59,601 nucleotides of DNA from assembly GCA_944323985.1 (NCBI GenBank), contig CALUUP010000001.1, positions 101,029 through 160,629 on the forward strand, read 5' to 3'. The notes under the pieces were generated by a model, which ran no database searches, was not told the origin of the DNA, and saw only the letters and a list, made by a program, of their open reading frames with translations. Shown here piece after piece: positions 42,150 to 51,245 of the stretch (its first letter is position 1; every line of letters begins with the position of its first letter). The DNA comes from Candidatus Gastranaerophilales bacterium (GTDB taxonomy: Bacteria > Cyanobacteriota > Vampirovibrionia > Gastranaerophilales > Gastranaerophilaceae). The translations under genes were made by a program, and so were the position numbers.

Positions 42150-42825
42150 TTAGTCCTGCACATAAATTTATTGATTGTCCTGTAACACCTTTTGCATCAT
42201 CTGAAATCAAATACTTAACCATACCTGCAATTTCAGAAGGATGAACAAATCTTTTTTGAGGAATAGTTTCTAATATTTCATCTTTAGAAAAGTCACTATC
42301 TGAAATTGACTCATTCCCCAAATCAGTATCAACCCAACCTGGATTAATAGTATTTACGGTAATTCCATATTCAGCTAGTTCTAAGGCTAGTGCCTTTGTA
42401 GCCCCAATTAGCCCTGCTTTTGTCGCAGAATATAGACTGGCATTGGCTTCTCCCATGACACCACTAATAGAACCTATATTTATAATACGTCCCCATTTAT
42501 TTTGTTTCATATATGGAATGGCTTTTGATATTAAATATAAAGGTGCTTCCAAATTAGTTTTTATAATATGAGAAAGGTTATTTTTATCAATATTTTCAAT
42601 AGGAGAATAAATATATTCACCAGCATTATTTATTAAAATATCGATATTATTTTGTTCTATGTATTCTCCTAATTTTTCATATTCTAATGCTAAATCACAA
42701 ACAAAATAGTTTTTATAATTTTTAAGTAAATTTTCATTTCTTGCAGAAACAAAAATCTCTCCACTTAAATTTTGAGCAATAGCTTTTCCAATCCCTCGAC
42801 TAGCACCTGTAATAAGTATATTCAT
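42136..42825 (-). CDS. Short-chain dehydrogenase/reductase (FabG-like)
   Basis: A 229-residue classical SDR: nucleotide-binding ITGASRGIGKAIA (about 4-16), NNAGEYIYSPI, a catalytic serine in GSISGVMGEANASLYSATKAG with the YxxxK dyad, and NPGWVDTDL. It resembles 3-oxoacyl-ACP reductases. The tight operon with bioB suggests a role in acyl-chain (pimeloyl) supply for biotin, but this is inference. AGGGAG precedes the ATG at 42825. Confidence 0.88.
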   Translation of the reverse strand: MNILITGASRGIGKAIAQNLSGEIFVSARNENLLKNYKNYFVCDLALEYEKLGEYIEQNNIDILINNAGEYIYSPIENIDKNNLSHIIKTNLEAPLYLISKAIPYMKQNKWGRIINIGSISGVMGEANASLYSATKAGLIGATKALALELAEYGITVNTINPGWVDTDLGNESISDSDFSKDEILETIPQKRFVHPSEIAGMVKYLISDDAKGVTGQSINLCAGLSVGY

Positions 42826-42881
42826 AAAAAAATACTCCCTATGAAAATTATATCATAAGGAGAAGTAATGTTAAGTCAAAA

Positions 42882-43352
42882 TTAAGTTAAAAACTGTGCT
42901 TGATAATTGTAGTACGTCATTGTTGCATTTGGTTCACTAGGTTTATTTGAAAGACCAAACACGCTTTGAGCTTCTGTTTTTAACCCTGCAAAATAAGTCA
43001 TAGCCTGACCGTCAATTGCACTTTGACTTAATAGTTGAATTGCGTTATTAAACGCAGCATAATCTTTTTCATAATCGCCTGTTGCTTGAACCCCAATTTG
43101 AGCACACAAACTTGCCCAAGGTATAACTTTTTGGTTATTTTGATTATCAATTTGCTCTTGTACCTGTTTCGAATATTCAGCATACATAGCAGCATCTAAT
43201 TTCTTTAAATCATCCGTTTTACCAGTTGGCGTAATATTAAAATCATCAAAAGCTCGTTCTAAAGCTGCTGAATTAAAAGGTACGCGACCAAGATACGAAT
43301 ACAAATTCGCACTAGTGTAAGAATATACTCCGTTTACGGTGAAGTTTGACAT
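42882..43352 (-). CDS. Protein of unknown function under a sigma-28-type promoter (156 residues)
   Basis: A small soluble protein starting MSNFTVNGVYSYTSANLYSYLG and rich in Ala, Asn, Gln and Tyr, with an alternating Asn/Gln-rich C-terminal region. I recognise no family and see no signal peptide. The start is ATG 43352, with GAGGTG upstream; a GTG at 43361 would overlap it. It is divergent from the 663-residue gene, and each has its own sigma-28-like promoter in the 264-base gap, so the two belong to the same regulon as the 1107-residue gene. Confidence 0.75.
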   Translation of the reverse strand: MSNFTVNGVYSYTSANLYSYLGRVPFNSAALERAFDDFNITPTGKTDDLKKLDAAMYAEYSKQVQEQIDNQNNQKVIPWASLCAQIGVQATGDYEKDYAAFNNAIQLLSQSAIDGQAMTYFAGLKTEAQSVFGLSNKPSEPNATMTYYNYQAQFLT

Positions 43353-43382
43353 GATACACACCTCATATATGATATATAATGT

Positions 43383-43409
43383 ATATCGTCATTTTTTCTA
43401 AAAACTTTA
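43383..43409 (-). promoter_or_regulatory. Sigma-28-type promoter of the 156-residue gene
   Basis: On the minus strand: TAAAGTTT (43409-43402), an 11-base spacer, then GACGATAT (43390-43383), against the FliA consensus TAAAGTTT-N11-GCCGATAA. It is about 30 bases before the start codon. Confidence 0.75.
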
Positions 43410-43530
43410 GCTTTTTTTGAACAAGTTTTACAAAACTTTACAAATTATCCCTTAAAGGCTTATATAATAGTATTTTTATTTTCTATAAATTTTTATATTT
43501 GAAGTTTTGTAACAAAAATTTCAAAATAAC

Positions 43531-43557
43531 TAAAGTTTTGAAAAAAAATGCCGTTAA
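43531..43557 (+). promoter_or_regulatory. Sigma-28-type promoter of the 663-residue gene
   Basis: TAAAGTTT (43531-43538), an 11-base spacer and GCCGTTAA (43550-43557): a near-perfect FliA-type promoter, differing from the consensus by one base. It is 59 bases before the ATG at 43617, and AAAGGAG lies just before that start. The rest of the 43353-43616 gap holds the divergent site and AT-rich sequence. Confidence 0.85.
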
Positions 43558-43616
43558 CTCTGAAAAAGTAAGAAGGCTTATTTCGATACAAAGAAAATAA
43601 TGAAAGGAGTATTTAG

Positions 43617-45608
43617 ATGGAAATCAATGCACAAAGTATAGCGAAAGCTATAAGCGAAGGAAAAATTACTTATTTTGACGCTCTCAATACTTATAAAGGT
43701 ATTAGAGAAGAAGAAATTAATGCCGAATTAAGGAAATTAGGTGGTGATCCTGGAGCACCAGTTGATGGTTTTGAAGCGAAAAGTTCGCCTAAGAAAGAAA
43801 AAGTATTATACTTGATGAAAGATGATACATATTATCAAAACAAAAGAGCAGAGTATAATAATGAAGCTGTTCAAGAAAAAGCTAATATGAAAAAAGCTTG
43901 GGCGAATGGTAATTATTTAGATGCAGCATTATCTTTTGGAAAAGGCTTAATAGCATCATTTAAAAAAGAAAATACACCTGAAAATGCAAAAGATGCAATG
44001 ACTCAAGAAGCTGGTTTTGGTAGACTTGCTAAATATGCTGTTGCATTAGGTGTTGCTGGTTATACATTTGCAAGTTGTACAAATGAGATTTCTCAAAATG
44101 TAACTGTACCAATAAATCAAAGTAGTTCATTAGAAGATGCAATAAATGCATTATTAGCTGGACAGGAAGTTACTAATCAAATCCTTGCAGCAATTTTAGA
44201 AAGAGAAATTAAAAATGGTGCAACTATTGAGGATATTAAAAATTTAGTAGGCAATAATTCTGCAGTTTTAGATGCAATTGTAAATGCTATAGCTGAAGGA
44301 AATAGTTTATTAACAGAAATAAGGAATTCTATAGACTCTGGTAATGAAGCTATATTAGAAACACTACTTGATATAAAAACAAGTGTAAATGTGATTTCTG
44401 ATTTGGTTGTTTCGCAACCGGATTATAGTAAACAATTAGAAGAAATTAAAAATGCTATTGAAAAAGGAAATAGTAGTACTCAAGATATCATAGCAATGTT
44501 AAATAATTTATTTAATGAAGTTGTTAAAAATGGAGATACTCAAGTTGATATTTTAGCAAAACTTGACGAAATTCAAAATTCTAATAAGTCTGATGGTGAA
44601 AAATTAGCTGCAATGTTAGAATTGTTGAAAAACATAGATTCAACAACTCAAGATATTAGTAAAAAACTTGATGAAATCAAAGATAAATTGGATTCATTGT
44701 CTGGAACAGGTGGTATTAGCAAAGAAGATATAAATGCTATTATCGATGCTATTAAAGAAAATGGTGAAAAAATTGATGCAACAAATCAATTGTTAGCAAA
44801 AATGCAAGATCAGGATGAAAAATTCCAAGCTCAAGTATTGAAATTATTAGCAAATGTTGGGGCAGATTATACAGATGTTCTTAATAAGATACTAGATGCT
44901 GTAAATAGTGGTAATGCTCAATTAACAGATATTACTCAGTTATTGGCAAAAATGCAAAATCAAGATTTAGAATTCCAAAAGAACGTTTTGAATGCTATTG
45001 ATAAATTTGGAACTGATATTTCAAATAAATTGACACAAATTCTTACTGTAGTAGAAGCAGATAAAGATACTGGTAAAAATATTGAAGAATTATTGAATAA
45101 AGTTCTTGCTAATATGGATGCTAATACTGCTAAAATTATAGATGCGATTGCAAATATTAAAATTGAAGGCGGTGGCAGTGGAAATGTAGATTTATCATCA
45201 GTAGAAGCAATGTTAAAAGAATTAATAGAATTGACAAAAGATAATAATAATGCTTTAACTAACATCGATGGAAAACTTGATGTTCTAAATATCACAACAC
45301 AAGCTATACTTGATAAAATTAATGTAGAAGCGAATAAAAATGATGAACGATATGTTAAAGTTGATGCATTTATGAAGGAAGTATTAGATAAATTATCTTC
45401 AGCATCTGGTTATGATGATAGCAAATTAATGGAAGTATTAAGTAAATTAAGCAATATAATAGATTCAAGACTAGAAGAAATTCTAAACGCAATTAAAGAT
45501 CACGATGTACATGTAACAGTTGATGTAACAGGAAAAGTCACTTGCGAATGTGATTGCGGCAAACCTCACGAAGGTATTCTAGGTGACTTAGAAGATGCTT
45601 TAGGATAA
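43617..45608 (+). CDS. Long helical-repeat protein of unknown function with Cys/His C-terminus (663 residues)
   Basis: Residues about 160-630 are a repetitive, helical, probably coiled-coil region with recurring NQLLAKMQDQDEKFQ / TQLLAKMQNQDLEFQ and NKILDAVNSGNAQLT-type units. Residues 137-154 (LAKYAVALGVAGYTFASC) are hydrophobic and end in Cys154, an unusual internal segment that could be a buried or membrane helix. The C-terminus has VTCECDCGKPHEG with Cys 643, 645, 647 and His651, suggesting a metal site. No N-terminal signal is present. It is driven by a sigma-28-type promoter. It may be a filament, tether or scaffold; no function is assigned. Confidence 0.8.
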   Translation: MEINAQSIAKAISEGKITYFDALNTYKGIREEEINAELRKLGGDPGAPVDGFEAKSSPKKEKVLYLMKDDTYYQNKRAEYNNEAVQEKANMKKAWANGNYLDAALSFGKGLIASFKKENTPENAKDAMTQEAGFGRLAKYAVALGVAGYTFASCTNEISQNVTVPINQSSSLEDAINALLAGQEVTNQILAAILEREIKNGATIEDIKNLVGNNSAVLDAIVNAIAEGNSLLTEIRNSIDSGNEAILETLLDIKTSVNVISDLVVSQPDYSKQLEEIKNAIEKGNSSTQDIIAMLNNLFNEVVKNGDTQVDILAKLDEIQNSNKSDGEKLAAMLELLKNIDSTTQDISKKLDEIKDKLDSLSGTGGISKEDINAIIDAIKENGEKIDATNQLLAKMQDQDEKFQAQVLKLLANVGADYTDVLNKILDAVNSGNAQLTDITQLLAKMQNQDLEFQKNVLNAIDKFGTDISNKLTQILTVVEADKDTGKNIEELLNKVLANMDANTAKIIDAIANIKIEGGGSGNVDLSSVEAMLKELIELTKDNNNALTNIDGKLDVLNITTQAILDKINVEANKNDERYVKVDAFMKEVLDKLSSASGYDDSKLMEVLSKLSNIIDSRLEEILNAIKDHDVHVTVDVTGKVTCECDCGKPHEGILGDLEDALG

Positions 45609-45631
45609 TAATTTAGGCATATCCAAAATTT

Positions 45632-45663
45632 AAGAGCGAATCAGATTAATTCGCTCTTTTTTT
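45632..45663. terminator. Bidirectional terminator after the 663-residue gene
   Basis: AAGAGCGAAT (45632-45641) pairs perfectly with ATTCGCTCTT (45649-45658), followed by T5 to 45663. The dppC stop codon overlaps its T-run, so it also ends the leftward peptide-transporter operon. Confidence 0.92.
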
Positions 45664-46702
45664 ATATTCTTTTTTGTGACTTAGGATCCAAGATATCTCT
45701 AATAACATCCCCTAATAAATTAAATGAAAGGACTGCAATAAAAATTAATATTCCCGGAGTTAAAAGCCAAGGTCTATAAAAAATATTAGTAAATTCTTGA
45801 GCTTCTTTTAACATATTTCCCCAGCTGGCATCAGGCTGTTGAATACCTAAACCTAAAAAGCTTAAACCAGATTCTGCCAATATATATGAAGGGATACTTA
45901 AAGTCATAGCAATAATTACATAACTTGTAGTTTGAGGCAAAATATGTTTAAGAATAATTCTTAAATTAGATGCTCCAATGGTTTTTGCAGCTGATACAAA
46001 ATCTTCATTTTTTATTGATAGTACCATACCTCTAACAACTCTTGCAAACCCTGCCCAGCCTATAAGAGCTAAAATCACTACAATCAGTCCAAATCTTTGA
46101 ACGCTTGTCATGCCGGTAGGAAGAATTGCAGCAAGGATTATTAAAAGATAAAAACTAGGTATTGCCATAACAGCTTCTGCGAATCTCATCATAAGAGTAT
46201 CTACTATTCCGCCAAAATATCCTGAAATTCCACCATATAAAAGACCGATCGGGAATACAATCAAAAGTGCCAAAAATCCAACTGTCATTGATATTCTCCC
46301 GCCAAATAACAGTCTTGAAAAAACATCTCTGCCATTTATATCAGTACCTAATAGATATAATTCTCCACCGTCTTGTACTCCAAACAAATGTCTTTTACCC
46401 CCAATTTTTGGTAATAATTTCAAGTAATATTTTTGAGTTCTATCCTGCTTATAAATTGTCTGCATAAGAGTCGGCTCATACTCTCTAATATAATTATATG
46501 TATAAGGTCTTGAGAATTTACCTTTTTCATCTATTGTATAGACTTTTGAAGGTGGAGCATAAGCCTTATCACGGTTTGAATAAGTACTTGAATATGGAGC
46601 AATAAAATTAGCGAACAGAATTATTAAATATAGAATCACAAGAGTAAAAAAAGATATTCTTGCAAATTTATCTTGAAATAATTTAGCAAAAAATTCCTTC
46701 AT
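45662..46702 (-). CDS. Peptide ABC transporter permease (DppC/OppC-type)
   Basis: 346 residues, one of two permeases of a dipeptide/oligopeptide importer. It has a long N-terminal extension with an extra region RDKAYAPPSKVYTIDEKGK before the ABC permease domain, then the EAA-loop-like DFVSAAKTIGASNLRIILKHILPQ and the final LSFNLLGDVIRDILDP. The start overlaps the end of the partner gene by 4 bases. The insert between the first two helices resembles permeases with a scoop-like periplasmic domain. Confidence 0.92.
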   Translation of the reverse strand: MKEFFAKLFQDKFARISFFTLVILYLIILFANFIAPYSSTYSNRDKAYAPPSKVYTIDEKGKFSRPYTYNYIREYEPTLMQTIYKQDRTQKYYLKLLPKIGGKRHLFGVQDGGELYLLGTDINGRDVFSRLLFGGRISMTVGFLALLIVFPIGLLYGGISGYFGGIVDTLMMRFAEAVMAIPSFYLLIILAAILPTGMTSVQRFGLIVVILALIGWAGFARVVRGMVLSIKNEDFVSAAKTIGASNLRIILKHILPQTTSYVIIAMTLSIPSYILAESGLSFLGLGIQQPDASWGNMLKEAQEFTNIFYRPWLLTPGILIFIAVLSFNLLGDVIRDILDPKSQKRI

Positions 46703-47670
46703 TTTGTCCCCCTAACTCTAGGATCCGTAAGCATCAATAAAATATCTGCTAAAAGATTTCCTAATATAAGCATAATTGTTCCCATCATCAATGATGCCAT
46801 AACAAGATTTATATCAGATTTCATAACAGCTTCCAAAATTAACCTTCCTAAACCAGGATATTGGAATACGTATTCAGTAAGAGCAGCTCCGCTTAATAAC
46901 CCTGCAAATTCGAAGCCTAATAGAGTTATCATTGGATTTATTGCATTTCTAAGAGCATGCTTAAAAATAACCTTAAATTCACTTAAACCTTTGGCTCTTG
47001 CAAATTTTACATAATCACTATCCAAAACTTCAAGCATATTAGCCCTCATTTGTCTTTGAAGCCCACTTAAAGATATCGTAAACAAAACCACAGTTGGCAA
47101 AACCAAATGTTTAGCTAAATCAAAAAATTTACCTCCCCAAGAAAGCTCGTTAAAATTGTAACTTGTAAGCCCTCCTACAGGAAACCAACCTGTCTTTACA
47201 GCAAAAATCAACAATAATATTGCAAAGAAAAAAGAAGGAATTGCCATCCCAACACTTGAAATAACTGTTAAAGCTCTATCAAAAACAGTTTCTTTTTTCA
47301 CTGCTGCTAAAATTCCAAGCGGAATTCCAACAATCCAAGTCATAAAAATAACAATTGAAGTTAGTAATAGCGTATTAGGTATTCTTTCTTTTAGCTTAGT
47401 AGAGACTTTTTCTCCTGCAGATGTATAGCCTAAATCACCTTTGAGAAAAGACTTTGCCCAAGAAATATATTGAATGTAAATGGGTTTATCTAAATTTAAA
47501 CGCTTAATTTCTTTATCTAACGTTTCTTGTGAAATTGAAGGATTTAATCTTAACTCTGCTAATGGATCAATTGGAGCAAGACGAATTATGAAAAAACTAA
47601 TAATTGATACTATTATTAAAAGTGGTATCACTTGTAGTATTCTTTTTGATATATATTTAAAAAACTCCAT
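46699..47670 (-). CDS. Peptide ABC transporter permease (DppB/OppB-type)
   Basis: 323 residues, six predicted transmembrane helices. The first helix is followed by IIRLAPIDPLAELRLNP and ERIPNTLLLTSIVIFMTWIVGIPLGI; the EAA loop is DYVKFARAKGLSEFKVIFKHALRNAINP. It is the middle gene of the operon, directly after the binding-protein gene and overlapping the second permease. Confidence 0.94.
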   Translation of the reverse strand: MEFFKYISKRILQVIPLLIIVSIISFFIIRLAPIDPLAELRLNPSISQETLDKEIKRLNLDKPIYIQYISWAKSFLKGDLGYTSAGEKVSTKLKERIPNTLLLTSIVIFMTWIVGIPLGILAAVKKETVFDRALTVISSVGMAIPSFFFAILLLIFAVKTGWFPVGGLTSYNFNELSWGGKFFDLAKHLVLPTVVLFTISLSGLQRQMRANMLEVLDSDYVKFARAKGLSEFKVIFKHALRNAINPMITLLGFEFAGLLSGAALTEYVFQYPGLGRLILEAVMKSDINLVMASLMMGTIMLILGNLLADILLMLTDPRVRGTK

Positions 47671-47672
47671 TT

Positions 47673-49499
47673 TTACTCCACATAAATTTCATCTAAATTG
47701 TAAATTAATCCGCTTAAAGGTGTCGGAAATATATTCTTAAATTTCTTTCTAATAGCTGTAATTCTTATTGGCGAATATAAATAAATAATAGGTTTTTGAT
47801 TATAAATAATTGTTTGGTATTTATCATACAGAGGTTTTCTTTCTTCAAATGATAATTTCAAAGCTCCTTCTTTAAAAATTTCATCCAAATCCTTTTCCCA
47901 AAATAATCTATCATCAACAGAATAATTAGCGGGTCTTTGATTGAACATATGCAGACTGCCTCTAGATGTCCAAACATTTTTTCCATCATGTGGTTCAAGA
48001 GGAGAGCCTGTTAGTCCCATAATAGCCATGTCCCAGTCATAAGTATTTGTAAGCTTATTTACTAAGGAATTGAATTCTACTGGTTTGAAATTAACTTTCA
48101 TCCCCAATTCTTCCAAATCCTGTTTTACCATTACTCCTAAAGCTTCTCGTTCAATATTTCCTGCATTAGTATAAAGATCAAATTCTACTCTATTTCCTCT
48201 GCTATCATATAATTTATCGTTTTTTAATACAAAACCTGCTTTTTGAAGGCTCTTTCTTGCAACTTCAATATCAGAAGGATGACCTTTTATGTAATTATTT
48301 AAATATATAGAATTTAAACTCTCTGCTGTAAATAAAGGTTCTGCAACGCCTGATGCGATATTTTGTACCATATTTTTTCTATCTATAGCCCAGTCTATCG
48401 CAGCTCGAAAATCTCTATTTCCAAACCATTTTTGCTTAATTGGATTTACATAATACTTTCCATTTTTATCTTTTCTATTATTTAAATTTATAACTAAAAA
48501 CAAAGTTCCAGTATCAGCCCCTAAATTATATATAGAATAGTCTGATTTAGATTCATTAAGTTTATATTGAGCTACATTTGCACCTCTAATAGATAAAACA
48601 TCAAGCTCTTTTGCTTCAAATTTCAGTATTTCATTGTTTGTATCACCAACAATTAAATATACAACTTTATCCAAATATGGTAACTGTTTATTTTCTAAAT
48701 TTATTTTGTAATAATTTGGATTTTTTACAAACACAACTCTTTGAGCGGCAACATATTCTTTTAATTTAAAAGCACCGCTTGATACAATATCTTTTGGATT
48801 TGTATTTGGAGATAAAAAAGCATTAAACACAGATTCTCCTTTATCAGAATAAGGTTTAAAATAATGCTTAGGAACTATTGGATAGCTAAGTTGTCTTAAA
48901 AATGGTGCAAATGGTTTTGGAGTTGTAAATTTCACTGTAAAATCATCAATTTTAACAAGAATAGGTAACTTCCCATCAATAATCATAGCATCCATAGTAG
49001 AAGGATTCCCTAATCCTTTAAATACAATTTCATTATAGGTATAAATTACATCTTCAGCTGTAATTGGTTTTCCATCCGTCCATTTTATTCCTTTACGTAA
49101 ATGTATTATATAATCATTCCCATTAATTTCAAAATTTTTAGCTAAAAGTGGTTGAACTTTACCAGTTCTAGGATTAGTAGTTACTAAACCATCATATAGC
49201 ATCCCTGCCATAGAAGAAGATGTAGCATCTTTTGTGTTACATGGATTAAAAGTCTTAGGGCCTTCTCCAATAGTAGAGATAACAAGTTCTCCTCCAAATT
49301 TTCCAATAGGAGCTTGTGATTGTAAATAATCAATTCCATTTAATGTAACATTTTTTTCTTGATTTGGATAATTTATCTCTTTTATTTCTGATTTTATATT
49401 TTTTTCAGCATATTCTTCCGGAATATCAGCTTTTATACAAGCTTTTAAAAATATCCCTAATATTAGTATTAAAAAAAATATTCCCCAAAATTTCTTCAT
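47673..49499 (-). CDS. Extracellular solute-binding lipoprotein (peptide, family 5)
   Basis: A 608-residue SBP_bac_5 periplasmic or surface protein. The N-terminus MKKFWGIFFLILILGIFLKAC is a signal with lipobox FLKAC, so Cys21 is lipidated. The family signature is NPCNTKDATSSSMAGMLYDGL, followed by IHLRKGIKWTDGKPITAEDVIYT. It captures peptides or related ligands for the two permeases. No ATP-binding subunits are encoded next to the three genes, so they must come from elsewhere. Its start is preceded by AT-rich sequence without a strong Shine-Dalgarno. Confidence 0.93.
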   Translation of the reverse strand: MKKFWGIFFLILILGIFLKACIKADIPEEYAEKNIKSEIKEINYPNQEKNVTLNGIDYLQSQAPIGKFGGELVISTIGEGPKTFNPCNTKDATSSSMAGMLYDGLVTTNPRTGKVQPLLAKNFEINGNDYIIHLRKGIKWTDGKPITAEDVIYTYNEIVFKGLGNPSTMDAMIIDGKLPILVKIDDFTVKFTTPKPFAPFLRQLSYPIVPKHYFKPYSDKGESVFNAFLSPNTNPKDIVSSGAFKLKEYVAAQRVVFVKNPNYYKINLENKQLPYLDKVVYLIVGDTNNEILKFEAKELDVLSIRGANVAQYKLNESKSDYSIYNLGADTGTLFLVINLNNRKDKNGKYYVNPIKQKWFGNRDFRAAIDWAIDRKNMVQNIASGVAEPLFTAESLNSIYLNNYIKGHPSDIEVARKSLQKAGFVLKNDKLYDSRGNRVEFDLYTNAGNIEREALGVMVKQDLEELGMKVNFKPVEFNSLVNKLTNTYDWDMAIMGLTGSPLEPHDGKNVWTSRGSLHMFNQRPANYSVDDRLFWEKDLDEIFKEGALKLSFEERKPLYDKYQTIIYNQKPIIYLYSPIRITAIRKKFKNIFPTPLSGLIYNLDEIYVE

Positions 49500-49553
49500 A
49501 AATAAAAGGATACCATATTTTATAAAATTTTACTTAATCCAAAAGGCTATATT

Positions 49554-51158
49554 TTATTTTTTATTATTTATTATTGCGTCTATCAAACCCTTGAATAAAG
49601 GATGTGGATGTTCAGGACGAGATTTAAATTCTGGATGGAACTGGCATGCTACAAACCAGTCTAAATTTGGAATTTCTACTATTTCAGATAACATGCCATC
49701 CGGTGACATGCCTGAAAATACAAGACCTGATTTTTTCAAAGTTTCAATATAATCTGTGTTTACTTCATATCTGTGTCTGTGGCGTTCAGAAATTTTATTT
49801 GTACCATAGGCTTCTTGTGCTTTTGTGCCTTTTTTTAGATGGCAATCATATGCACCTAACCTCATAGTTCCACCATATCCTTTGACATTTTTTTGTTCTA
49901 ACATTAAATCTATTACAGGAGTTGATGTGTTTTCATCAAATTCTGTTGAATTTGCATTTTTAAGTCCTGCAACATTTCTTGCGTATTCAATTACTGCACA
50001 TTGCATACCCAAACAAATTCCTAAGAACGGAAGATTATTTTCTCTTGCATATTTTATAACGTTTAATTTCCCTTCAATGCCTCTAGCACCAAATCCTCCA
50101 GGAACAATTACTCCATCAATATCTGTCATTAATTCTTTACATTTGTTATTATCAATGCATTCTTCTGAGTTTATCCATTTTATTTCAGTTTTAACATTGT
50201 TTGAATATCCGGCATGTTTTATTGATTCAACAACTGAAATGTAAGCGTCAGATAATTTTGTATATTTTCCTGCGATTGCTATTTTTATTGTGTTTTTGGG
50301 GTGATTGATTCTTTCGACTAAATCTCTCCAACCATCTAAATTTACCTTTTTATCTTCTACTTGTAACAATTTTAGCACTACTTCTGCGAATTTTTGTTCT
50401 TCTAATGCAAGTGGTACTTCATAAATACTTTTCATATCCCTACATTCAATTACTGCTTCTTTAGATACAGAACAAAATAAAGCTAATTTATCTTTCTCTG
50501 TTTTAGGAATAGGTTTTGAAGTTCTACATACTAAAATTTCAGGTTGAAGCCCGTAACTTCTTAGTTGACTTACGCTGTGTTGAGAAGGTTTTGTTTTTAA
50601 TTCTCCAGAGGTTGGAAGGTATGGTAATAAAGTACAATGAATATTTATCGCATTTCCTATTCCTACTTCTGTTTTGAATTGTCTTACAGATTCAATAAAA
50701 GGTAATCCCTCAATATCACCAACAGTACCACCAATTTCAATAATTTGAAAATCCGGTTTAAATGATTTTTGAGCTTTAATAATTCTTGATTTAATTTCAT
50801 TTGTAATGTGAGGGATTACTTGAACAGTACCGCCTAAATAATCTCCTCTACGTTCTTTATTTATTACTGTTTGATAAACGCTACCGGATGTTACGCTACT
50901 AAGCTGAGAAAAGTTAGTATCTATAAATCTTTCATAATGACCTAGATCTAAATCTGTTTCTGCACCATCATCAGTAACAAAAACTTCTCCATGTTGAAAT
51001 GGACTCATTGTTCCGGGATCAACATTTATATATGGATCAAATTTTTGAATTGCAACCGAAAAACCTCTTGCTCGAAGTAATTTTCCTAAAGATGCTCCAA
51101 TTATACCTTTCCCTAAAGAACTAACCACCCCACCTGTTATAAAAATATATTTAGTCAT
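49554..51158 (-). CDS. pyrG: CTP synthase
   Basis: Aminates UTP to CTP with glutamine. 534 residues. The synthetase domain begins KYIFITGGVVSSLGKGIIGAS and includes FDPYINVDPGTMSPFQHGEVFVT and the EIGGTVGDIEGLPFIES stretch. The C-terminal glutaminase has GGFGARGIEGK, LGICLGMQCAVIEYARN with the nucleophile cysteine, and CQFHPEFKSRP. It is complete. Its C-terminus is near the binding-protein gene, with no obvious terminator in the 54-base gap. Confidence 0.98.
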   Translation of the reverse strand: MTKYIFITGGVVSSLGKGIIGASLGKLLRARGFSVAIQKFDPYINVDPGTMSPFQHGEVFVTDDGAETDLDLGHYERFIDTNFSQLSSVTSGSVYQTVINKERRGDYLGGTVQVIPHITNEIKSRIIKAQKSFKPDFQIIEIGGTVGDIEGLPFIESVRQFKTEVGIGNAINIHCTLLPYLPTSGELKTKPSQHSVSQLRSYGLQPEILVCRTSKPIPKTEKDKLALFCSVSKEAVIECRDMKSIYEVPLALEEQKFAEVVLKLLQVEDKKVNLDGWRDLVERINHPKNTIKIAIAGKYTKLSDAYISVVESIKHAGYSNNVKTEIKWINSEECIDNNKCKELMTDIDGVIVPGGFGARGIEGKLNVIKYARENNLPFLGICLGMQCAVIEYARNVAGLKNANSTEFDENTSTPVIDLMLEQKNVKGYGGTMRLGAYDCHLKKGTKAQEAYGTNKISERHRHRYEVNTDYIETLKKSGLVFSGMSPDGMLSEIVEIPNLDWFVACQFHPEFKSRPEHPHPLFKGLIDAIINNKK

Positions 51159-51218
51159 TTTTTTATCCTTTTTGAAAATATTTATATACTACTAATTTGT
51201 TGAAATTTTGTTATTATG

Positions 51219-51243
51219 AAAAAAGGGGCTAAAAGCCCCTTTT
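51219..51243 (-). terminator. Terminator of gatC
   Basis: AAAAGGGGCT (51221-51230) pairs with AGCCCCTTTT (51234-51243) around an AAA loop; on the minus strand T6 follows. It separates gatC from pyrG. Confidence 0.9.
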
Positions 51244-51245
51244 GA

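Noticed and set aside
44036..44080. Lipobox-like LGVAGYTFASC in the 663-residue protein
   Set aside because: It lies about 137-154 residues from the N-terminus with no upstream signal-peptide structure, so lipoprotein processing is not supported.
44100..45500. Direct repeats that could be mistaken for a CRISPR or satellite
   Set aside because: The repeats are in frame, degenerate at DNA level and encode recurring helical units of one protein; no constant repeat with unique spacers exists.
49646..50244. Rightward reading frames antisense to pyrG
   Set aside because: Shadow frames of a conserved gene; no ribosome binding site or recognisable protein family.
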